From Carposina sasakii (taxonomy: Eukaryota; Arthropoda; Insecta; Lepidoptera; Carposinidae), in the NCBI GenBank assembly GCA_014607495.2, contig CP053152.1:1736001-1800000 (forward strand): a DNA stretch of 64,000 nucleotides. Reading direction: 5' to 3'. Below, one piece after another: positions 56,442 to 64,000 of this stretch. The translations under genes were made by a program, and so were the position numbers. Position 1 is the first letter of the stretch. Every line of letters starts with the position of its first letter. The notes under the pieces were generated by a model, which was not told the DNA's origin, did no database searches, and was given only the letters and a program-made list of their open reading frames with translations.

Positions 56442-56547
56442 CCCATAGTTCATGGAACTCCATATACGACGGCAGCTCGCAACGAGGGCTTTGCGAACGG
56501 TTCCGCGAAACTGCGTTGGAGGCCTATTCTTGACTACGGTTCGCTTC
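56442..56547 (+). CDS. plus-strand exon candidate or repeat-derived frame, 106 nt
   Basis: A good 3' splice site (CTATAGCTCGTCTCCTTAG) and donor (CTTC/GTAAGTT) bracket 35 open codons (PIVHGTPYTTAARNEGFANG…). The minus strand is also open over the same stretch (KRTVVKNRPPTQFRGTVRKA…) and beyond the splice sites. The GC-rich text has the look of a dispersed element, so I give the exon reading little weight. Confidence 0.2.
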
Positions 56548-57286
56548 GTAAGTTAGGTTGTAACTATTGAGTGTTGTTAGCAAAAATATATAACACTCAT
56601 AGCGGTAGGAGTCAATGTACAAAATATTCTATTTACACTAACATACTACCTAACAAACAGTGTAAAGTGAAAATAGAGCAGTGTAGAGACATTGCACAGA
56701 AACAGAAGAGACAGTTTTAAAGAAGAACAACCATGCATAATACCAGCAATGGTACTATGCATGTTTAATACTTATATGTAATTAACATAGGCATATTTAT
56801 TCTGACTTAAACTGCCATTTAGGTGACTCGGAACCAAGGAGCGGTCACATAAACCACACAAATCATTGCGACATACGCAATCGAACCGTACAGAATAGAC
56901 ACCCACTAGGTACAGCGCGTCCCTATTACGGCAACATACACGGGATAGCTGCTCAGAAAAAACTATTCCGCAAGGGTCAATTATATATGACGGTGACTGC
57001 GTAAGACTTTAATTGGCCAGCGCAAAACATACAACATACTACATATAGTGAAAATGCCCGTTAGTTGAGAAATAGACCAACCAGCGACCAACAATATGTT
57101 TACAAACAAGCTTGTAAGAAACTTAGGTATGTGCGCGAATTTTGCTGTATCTTACTAATGGGCAGCTGATTTTAGATTCCGTAACTAAGTTGTATATTGT
57201 GAGAATCGAACCTGGATTCGTGTGGTTCGGAAGGTGGAAGCTATTAGGTAATCTATTTGTACAACGGCTTTTTATATAACCATTAT
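56548..57286. other. unique sequence
   Basis: Nothing recognised. Confidence 0.35.
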
Positions 57287-57615
57287 TAAATATTGAATTG
57301 TATCAGGCGTCACTATTCGGAAGTTCAAATCTCTATTGAGGGATCGCCCGCCACCGGGCCCTATACCCTCCGCTGACCCTCGGATCTGCCTACTCATGAT
57401 CACGAACACAAGACACTACAGTCGCAACGAGAAGCCAGATCCAAGCACCTAAATTAGAAAATGGATTAGCAGCTATGTATTTATGGTTGCATGCTAGGTT
57501 CTTGGATCTGGCTTCTCGTTGCGACTGTAGTGTCTTGTGTTCGTGATCATGAGTAGGCAGATCCGAGGGTCAGCGGAGGGTATAGGGCCCGGTGGCGGGC
57601 GATCCCTCAATAGAG
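57287..57615. repeat. repeat N as a perfect 115-bp-arm palindrome
   Basis: Arms 57331-57445 and 57501-57615 are exact reverse complements over 115 bp (I compared every base) around a 55-nt loop. The left arm has an extra 44-bp flank (57287-57330) shared with 34298-34425, the right arm does not. Confidence 0.93.
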
Positions 57616-57737
57616 AACCATTATTAGTTACCTATTTTGAAATATTTTTGTCTGAAATTTTAAAACTTACAAATTTTATATATAAATTTTACGTCGTTTT
57701 AGGAACTTTACCCTAATATTTTTTCTTAATCAGAAAA

Positions 57738-58037
57738 ATGAAAATTCAGAAAAGTCGGTTGCAAATTGAAGCGCCAAAAATTACCAAATTTTCTGCCACT
57801 ATGGCTCTTGAGCCTTTTTACCTTCCCAGTGGTCGATCCTTGCCAGTTGCACCATACATAGGAACCTTTATACAGTTTATGCCGATACACATTCCAAGTG
57901 AGGAATTAAGGGAATTACTGAATTACAGGGACTCTCAGTCTCATTGTAATCTCGTAGGATTGGTCTCGCTGGTTGTATGCGTGTCCACTGCACTAGCTAA
58001 AATAATATTGACTGTTCCATCCCGTAAGCTCATTTGA
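57738..58037 (+). CDS. unidentified 99-codon open frame
   Basis: MKIQKSRLQIEAPKITKFSA … with a hydrophobic C-terminal stretch (LVGLVSLVVCVSTALAKIIL) that could span a membrane. No family recognised and no splice or promoter context. It may be a relic of a transposon or spurious. Confidence 0.15.
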   Translation: MKIQKSRLQIEAPKITKFSATMALEPFYLPSGRSLPVAPYIGTFIQFMPIHIPSEELRELLNYRDSQSHCNLVGLVSLVVCVSTALAKIILTVPSRKLI

Positions 58038-58339
58038 CTAAGTAAATCGATAATTAGCACACATGACAGCTGTTTATGTTAAGAAAAGCAAGAAATCATG
58101 TGTCATAGAAATCATAAGCACATAGGCAGCCTTTCTGTTTATGTCAGAAAAGCACATGTCAAAAAGGTGGCACGAATTACGTGATTCAATTAAATCTACA
58201 CATTTGCTGCAAGTAGGCCTAAGGGCCAGTTGTTTCAGTCAGTAGCGCCGGTCAAACAACTGACCCTCTTTGACAGTATACCCGATACTATAGTTTGTGC
58301 ATTGTTGGCAAGTTCAGGGCGCGATAATAGGTTTTTAGA

Positions 58340-58520
58340 CAAATAAATTAAAAAATTATTAATAAAGAAATGGAAAAAATTCCTCACCCGGGTGGGAATC
58401 GAACCCACGACCTCTGCATTCCGTGCCAGCGCTCTTACCACTGAGCCACCGGGTCAATTACTCGGATGACGAATTTTACCATCTCTTTTTTGAAATTACA
58501 TTATTGGAAACGTTATTATT
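58340..58520 (-). repeat. SINE-like repeat with tRNA-like core, copy 2
   Basis: The core 58385-58455 (minus) has acceptor GACCCGG/CCGGGTG, D arm GCTC/GAGC, T arm GTGGG-TTCGATT-CCCAC and a perfect B box. The anticodon stem would be CTGGC/GCCAG but has lost one C, and the loop lacks the invariant T before the anticodon. Flanks match 8340-8520. Confidence 0.8.
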
Positions 58521-58735
58521 CATCCCGATAGCTATACATAAGCCAAATCTCGGCAAACAAAGCTGAATCCCTCAGCACAATGTTTAAAGATGAAATAAAT
58601 TAAGTCACATAGTGTATTGACTAGTGTGAATAGAATAATAAAGTAATTCAAAACGTCTCCTTAATTTAGGAATCATCAATTAAATATATTATTTAAATCC
58701 CGTATCGTAAAGCAATGGAAACAGAAATAAATTAT
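58521..58735. other. AT-rich spacer
   Basis: Nothing recognised. Confidence 0.4.
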
Positions 58736-58737
58736 TT

Positions 58738-58890
58738 TTTGATCGACCGAGCCCGCGAGCTCAATTAGCCGGCCGATTTGCTTACGCGCCTCGTCGGTCG
58801 ATGCGCACGCGCAGGCGTCCGATCGACGATCGACGCGATTGTGATCGACAAGCGAGAGCTTTGGAAAAGCCGAAATTAGGCCGCGGGTGG
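58738..58890. other. CpG-rich patch with GATCGAC repeats
   Basis: ATCGACCGAGCCCGCGAGCT, TCGTCGGTCGATGCGCACGC and CGATCGACGATCGACGCGAT. ATCGACCGA and TCGGTCGAT form an inverted pair about 50 bp apart. A striking local composition; function unknown. Confidence 0.35.
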
Positions 58891-59577
58891 TCTAGCTTTT
58901 GGGATATTTTGAGAAGAATAATGATAATTTAAAAGATTTTCATGCTATACTCTAACACAATCGATAGGCAAGTACTACAAATATAACAATAGGATATTTG
59001 TTTTATATATCGGCAATATCGTCAATTATTAGTAAAGTTAGAGGTCCATAATCCATAGGTACAGTCAAAGTTTAATTTAGTTAACTTCTAAATCTAATCG
59101 CATGAGTTAAGTTTCAAACCAAATCATAGAAGTTAATTACTAAAACACCTGTTTGTTTGTTTGTCTGTTTGCATATCATTGTATTCCCAAGAATAAAACT
59201 CTAGATACTAATCTCAGTGGGAAAACCACCTAAATTGACACTCAATGTGTGACTAGACACAACGCGAGCGACTGCGACAAAACTAGCCGTGTCAGTGTAA
59301 CAGAAAAGGATAGAGGCATGTCTGACGTGCCTTGAGATCTGAGTGGGAATTTAGTGGCATTATGCGGAAAAAACGGCTAAATTTACGATCCTTAAAAACA
59401 AATAAGTACAGTTATAACCGAGTTTCACTTGTAAGTAGGTCGGGCGGTATTTAAAATTGTACGGTTTTTGACAAAAGTTTCGTCAAGTTTTAATTTTTTA
59501 ACAATTTCAATGTTTTCACGATTGACTCATGTGTTACACGTATGTTATGAAGTTGTTAGATAAATTTTCTTGGTTAC
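58891..59577. other. unique sequence
   Basis: Intron-like, downstream (minus sense) of the cassette at 59578. Confidence 0.35.
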
Positions 59578-59634
59578 CGACTGCTGTAGAGCCGGTCTGT
59601 GTAAACTGATGTGAAGAAATGTCTGATGGCTTAC
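59578..59634 (-). CDS. candidate minus-strand microexon A (57 nt) with regenerated 5' splice site
   Basis: The 3' splice site has a strong tract (TGTTTATTTCTTTCCAG) after a TATTAAAT branch-like motif. The exon begins GTAAGC, so it regenerates a 5' splice site at its own junction. It ends GCAGTCG before a modest donor GTAACC. The length of 57 nt keeps frame. In the frame where GT closes a codon it reads KPSDISSHQFTQTGSTAV; one other frame is also open. The phase and start match 25218-25256. Peptide not recognised. Confidence 0.45.
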
Positions 59635-60174
59635 CTGGAAAGAAATAAACACATTTAATATGTACTCGTAATGATGATTTTAGAGGATCGGGATAAATAT
59701 CAGGAACAGAAGAAAGCTTATCCAAACAAATGTTACTTCAAACTATTCTCCTTTTATTTCCTGTTTTCCGTAACTACATGGCAACACTAAGTTCTCTTTT
59801 AGCTTCAACATTTAATAGATTCCTGAGTAGAAGCGTGGTTGAACCCAAACGATCCAGAGCAGGATATACAAAATAAGAAACGATTAAGTTAATTTAAAAA
59901 CAACCTAGAACGTCACATGACCATCTCATGGCAGATTTGCCCACCCAGGCAGATCCTGTCATCACAAGCCGTAAACGTTATTACCTTAGCTTTAAATGCC
60001 CTAGGCGAGAAAACTATTGCCTTCCCCATATAATAAATATGTCCTGGTCACAAAGGTAGGAGATGTTAAGGACCTGTCACAGCTATGATGTATCGGTCGC
60101 AAAATTATGACATTGGCAATAAGGAAAAGAAATAATTTTGCACGTCTATCGTACGTGTAGGTAAATATAGCATG
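59635..60174. other. unique sequence
   Basis: Contains the pyrimidine tract of exon A at its left edge; nothing else recognised. Confidence 0.35.
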
Positions 60175-60182
60175 TTTTAGAC

Positions 60183-60362
60183 CAGTGGTTCCCAAAGTGG
60201 TCCAGGTGGACCCCCAGGGGTCCAAAGGAGACTCGATGGGGGTCTACGATAGGGTGAAAAAATAGGGGTTAACAATTAATTTGTATGTGGTATATGCCTG
60301 TAGAGGGTCCACCAGAAACTTTCGAAAGGGGTCTATGAGGAAAAAAAGTTTGGGAACCCCTG
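60183..60362 (+). mobile_element. hAT-type MITE K, copy 2, 180 bp, perfect TSD
   Basis: CAGTGGTTCCCAAAGTGGTC left, AGTTTGGGAACCCCTG right, flanked by TTTTAGAC on both sides (60175-60182, 60363-60370). Compact form of 50367-50868. Confidence 0.93.
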
Positions 60363-60549
60363 TTTTAGACTGATTCTTCAGTACGCCACCCAGTACTACT
60401 ATGGTAGTAAATAAAAGATACTTAAACCTATCAAGTGTAATATAGGAAAGATTTTTGCATTTGACATACGCATTTCAGTCCAAAGTCAAAGTCAAAGTTT
60501 TATCAATCTAAATGGTTATGGCCATATGTATAGGTAGGTACTGTTTATA

Positions 60550-60894
60550 CAGGGTGATTTTTGGTCGTCAACGTTCCCGAAAACCATGGAATCTCCTCAT
60601 CATCACGATCATTTTTCTCCATGGAAGCATACCTGAGAAGTGTCTGGTTTCCAAAATAATAGGCTCCAAAGTTGAGTAAATAGACTGCGTTTTTCTGCAT
60701 AAATGCACATAGTCGCGCATAGCAATATTTTTTCACGAGAAATAAATAATATCTGTCTATAAAAAAAAAACTAAAATAAAAATTAGACAATTAGACAAAA
60801 TTAGACTAGACACTATAAATTTGGCATAAACTTACTTTATTTCATGTATAGAGTACGTACCCTTCGTTAATGGTGGCCACAAAAAAACATCCTG
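60550..60894 (+). mobile_element. MITE-C, copy 2
   Basis: CAGGGTGATTTTTGGTCGTC left, AAAAAAACATCCTG right, TA at 60548-60549 and 60895-60896. Single internal unit, unlike 42222-42711. Confidence 0.87.
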
Positions 60895-60929
60895 TATTGA
60901 CACTAACTATATTCAAGTGCAGGGTGGGT

Positions 60930-61349
60930 TTGTCTACACTAATATTATAAAGAGGAAAACTTTGTTTGTTTGGTTGTAATGAATAGGCTCAAAAACTACT
61001 GGACCGATTTCAAAAATTCTTTCACCGTTAGAATCCTTATTGGACCTGGATGAACATAGGCTATAAGAGTTTCCCAATATTCCCACGGGAAGGCGACCAA
61101 CGGGAATTCTATATTTTTTACGAAAACCGCTATACATATGAAGCTGAAATCGGGCATATATGTTCATCGGGGACTGCGAGGGAGGACTAAAAACGAATTT
61201 CCCGAAATTCTCACGGGAAGGGGACAAACGGGAATTCATAATTTTTACGAAAACCGCTATACATATGAAGCTAAAATCGGACATATAGGTTCATTAGAGA
61301 CTGCGGGGAAGCACTAAGAATGGATTTTCCGAAATTCCCACGGGAAGGG
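60930..61349 (+). repeat. LINE-tail-like repeat with 127-bp internal tandem units
   Basis: AATATTATAAAGAGGAAAAC, AAAACTACTGGACCGATTTC and repeated blocks ACGAAAACCGCTATACATAT at 61119 and 61246 (period 127 bp) with CACGGGAAGG between. A common insect repeat; no coding seen. Confidence 0.75.
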
Positions 61350-61439
61350 ACTGTCTGTGCGTTTGTGCACGCTAATCTCAGGAACGACTGAACCGATTTC
61401 GATGCAGTTTTCAGGAATATATTGTGACAGGTCCCACTT

Positions 61440-61492
<53 letters not shown>

Positions 61493-61582
61493 TCCGGGAA
61501 AATGTTTTTATTCCGGATAATTTCGACATTTTATTTTTTCTGTAGTCCACGCGGACGGAGTCGCGGGCGTCCACTAGTGTCA
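61350..61582 (-). repeat. GTGGACGCCCG family, inverted copy with (TA)23 expansion
   Basis: Complement of the 7216 type, from CTGTCTGTGCGTTTGTGCAC to GCGGGCGTCCACTAGTG. Its TATATGTTAAG segment has expanded into the microsatellite at 61443-61488. Confidence 0.88.
61443..61488. repeat. (AT)23 microsatellite
   Basis: Uninterrupted 46-bp AT dinucleotide run inside the inverted GTGGACGCCCG copy. Confidence 0.95.
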
Positions 61583-61750
61583 AATAAAGAGACAGTAAAT
61601 TCAGTGGTACAGGCCCAAACCTTCGCCGAATCGAAATTGGGTAATGGGGAGTACTCGTATGATGGTGGGTATAGTTGAGTGATTCTCAGATATCACCAGT
61701 GACGGATATCACATAAATGACAGGTTGATGGCCTCTATTATCCATCAGCC
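61583..61750. other. unassigned; short SINE-2 end
   Basis: GTAAATTCAGTGGTACAGGC at about 61590 is the same phrase as in SINE-2 at 11005-11022; the rest is unique. Confidence 0.4.
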
Positions 61751-61754
61751 CCCC

Positions 61755-61857
61755 TAGCATGACCACGCATCGTGGATATCGTATCGTCTCTATACAAAAT
61801 TCAACATGCGGCTATATTTATCGTAATTAGACAGGCTAAATGTCGATAAATCATGCT
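61755..61857 (-). mobile_element. MITE-F, copy 3
   Basis: CTAGCATGACCACGCATCGT left, ATGTCGATAAATCATGCTA right; shorter interior than 3413-3559. Confidence 0.78.
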
Positions 61858-62430
61858 ACTTGTGCAGCTCCGCTTGACTTCCGACCTCAGTGATCCAAGT
61901 TATTTTCAGTTGAAGTTAGTGAAATTGATTTTACTTTCGTACGAACATTCCATTTGGTTTTATTGTTATTCTAAATAAACGAGTATGACATTTGTTTATA
62001 GCTTGGTGAAAATTGGTATTTTATGGGAACAAAATAATAAGAGTGGAACAAAAACGTTGAGTGGGATAGCAAATGCCCGCTTGGCTAACATGTTTTGATC
62101 TTGCAAAACCAAAGCAGGAGCAATGCGCTAGCGAAAATTGTGCAAAATTCGCGTAAAATTTTGAGATTTCTGCTACGTACTACAAATATCGCACAATTTT
62201 TACTATCGCCATGCTTTTGCTAGATAGATTCTAGATAGTTGGGTGAGCTAGGCGCCTGTGCAACGTAAACTATCTTTGGTAATGTTGATTTATTTTATTT
62301 TTGCTATGAACTCTAGAGCCGAGTGGTATGTATATATGTATTTGTATGAGGGTGAAATAGCAAATAACTTGATATTCCATTAAGAAAGGACACATCGCAC
62401 ATTACCTAACAATAACATAATAATAAATAT
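61858..62430. other. unique sequence
   Basis: Nothing recognised. Confidence 0.35.
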
Positions 62431-62657
62431 TCACACACTACACAACACATTAACCTAGTCCCACATTAAGATCCCTAAGGTCTTGTGTCGTGGGTACTAA
62501 GCAACGGTATATAAATAAATAGATAGGTATAGAAACATCCATGACTCGGAAACAAACATCGATATTCATCATATCAATGTTTGCACCTACCGGGATTCGA
62601 ACCCAGGACCTATGGCGTCGCAGGCAGGGTCACTACCTACTAGACCAATCGGCCGTC
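62431..62657 (-). repeat. SINE-1, copy 4, most complete
   Basis: The tRNA-like head 62586-62657 (minus) has A box TGGTCTAGTAGG and B box GGTTCGAATCC. The body contains CGAGTCATGGATGTTTCTAT and ends GTGTTGTGTAGTGTG. Matches 41631-41847 closely. Confidence 0.92.
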
Positions 62658-63200
62658 ACTCATCACTTTTCCATAACAAGTATTATCGTAATCTAACACG
62701 AAGATATCTCATTTGCATATCTGTAAGGTAACAACACTTTATGGGTCGCCATTTATCAGCGAGTGCTTTGGTTTGCGCAATTATTAATATAAATCCACCT
62801 GTTTATTATTTTTTATGTATTTCTTTAGGATGGATTTGAGTAAAACCTCAAGGACCCAAAGGTAGGGCTGCCATCCGTCTGCCCGGATTTGTCCTAGTTT
62901 GGAGAGCGTCCGGGGAAATTATGTCAGGGGAAATCTGATTAACTGAAAGAATGGAATGTTTTGCAATAAATTACGCCATTTCATAGTAAAAAATTTAGCC
63001 ACCCCATTCCGAGCATCCTGCTCTATGTATCAGGGACGTAGCTATCGCCGCATCGACCGTATCAATAATACGGGCCACTGGTCTAACATGTGTAAGTCTA
63101 ATATTCTCGGATGAGAATAATAAAATACTAGAATATAGGTGTAGTAAGAATACTATTTTTTAAAGGAAATAATCAAATCTTTAACAGCAAATAAATGGTA
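62658..63200. other. unassigned sequence
   Basis: At 62860-62930 the text GGTAGGGCTGCCATCCGTCT resembles a hAT MITE end but no partner end was found. Confidence 0.35.
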
Positions 63201-63204
63201 AATA

Positions 63205-63565
63205 ATTCTCGTTCGCTTAGTGAGCGTCAGCATTTCTATGATACTTTAGCGATCGTCACAAATTCTCTGTAGAACCTGCATTTCCAGAGGTAATTAATAA
63301 CTTATATGCCAAAAACCATAAATATTTGGGCTCGCTTCGCTCGCGCTACGGGTTCCCCTAATGTGCTTACAACTTCTCGTTAGTACCTATGCTTTTTAAG
63401 AATTTATAATTTAAGCTTTTACAGTAAACAGTGGTTAAAATTTCACGTTCGCGTCGCCCGTATCACAATTTCCATAATGCATTAGCATTCGTCATAAATC
63501 GTCATAATAGAGCCTGCATTTTCAGAAGTAAATGACATCTTGTGTGCAAAAAAACCGTAAAAATT
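63205..63565 (+). repeat. diverged direct duplication, period about 235 bp
   Basis: 63205-63330 and 63440-63565 share CGTTCGC, GATCGTCACAAAT/CGTCATAAAT, GAACCTGCATTTCCAGAGGT / GAGCCTGCATTTTCAGAAGT and CCAAAAACCATAAATA / AAAAAACCGTAAAAAT. Old tandem repeat. Confidence 0.55.
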
Positions 63566-64000
63566 ATTATACTGTATACACTCTTAGTATTGATTACACA
63601 AGTATTTAGACCAGTGTTTCCAAAAGTTCACATTACCGACCCCCAGTAAGTAAACACCACGAGTGAATCAGCACAAAAATCTGCGTAAAAACTTCAGCGT
63701 AATATTCATTCAATTTATTTTAAATTAAACAAAAATCAGTTATGACCTTGCACATAAAAATTGAAAAGGCTTCCTTGTAATTTGTTTGCTAACGACATCC
63801 AAGTTATCTGGGCCTCAATCAAGAACGAGCTGGGCAATAAATAAACCTGTGCCCTACCCATGAAGCTCTAGGGATGCCCATTCATCGATTAATGAGAAAA
63901 TTTATTAACTATGATCATCCGAAAATTCCTTAAAAGCTTAAAATCGAGCTATGAACAACATTGTTTTACAATGCCATAGATATAGAGTGAATATTTAAAA
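63566..64000. other. unique sequence at window end
   Basis: No gene or repeat recognised. Confidence 0.35.

Noticed and set aside
1..64000. CRISPR arrays, bacterial operons, rRNA genes, viral genes
   Set aside because: No regularly spaced repeats, no ribosome-binding-site/ORF clusters, no rRNA-like conserved blocks and no recognisable viral protein in any listed frame.

Overview
The window looks like a non-coding, repeat-dense stretch of a moth or butterfly (Lepidoptera) chromosome. The evidence is AT-rich sequence crowded with short interspersed elements typical of lepidopteran genomes: tRNA-derived SINEs, RTE-type LINE tails ending in GAT/ATG repeats, and many TA-, TTAA- and 8-bp-TSD MITEs. 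There is also one full-length mariner. There are no operons, rRNA genes or CRISPR arrays, and no long host reading frame. The only protein I can name with confidence is the mariner transposase, which is broken; there are also short C-terminal remnants of two kinds of non-LTR retrotransposon.

Layout. 1-2100: unique sequence, then a complete mariner (802-2095). 2.1-7.5 kb: LINE tails, MITEs, an exact 424-bp duplication and a Jockey/CR1-like C-terminus. 7.5-20 kb: SINEs, an RTE tail family with target-site duplications, a hAT MITE inserted in a SINE, and a foldback element inserted in a second hAT MITE. 20-30 kb: a hairpin MITE, two abutting foldbacks and more SINEs. 30-43 kb: a mostly unique stretch with a 775-bp foldback, then several TA-MITEs. 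43-54 kb: MITEs, SINEs, and a hAT MITE with a hairpin inside it. 54-64 kb: unique sequence, an exact 115-bp-arm palindrome, a tRNA-like repeat, MITEs, and a (TA)23 microsatellite.

The most interesting signal is not a repeat. On the minus strand four small cassettes lie 16-18 kb apart (59578-59634, 41306-41386, 25218-25256, 8072-8153). Each has a good pyrimidine-rich 3' splice site. In three the exon begins GTAAG, so the 3' site is directly followed by a 5' splice site; in the fourth it begins GCAAG. Each is also closed by a second 5' splice site. All four are stop-free in the same phase, and three have lengths divisible by three. This is the architecture of recursive splicing with in-frame microexons known from Drosophila Ubx. 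My inference is that the window lies within very long introns of a minus-strand gene. I cannot name the gene. The 81-bp cassette at 41306-41386 is the best protein-coding exon candidate in the window. Short plus-strand exon candidates, for example 30542-30593, are weaker.

Repeat family names used below are local labels. Boundaries given as exact are supported by terminal inverted repeats plus target duplications; the others are approximate.
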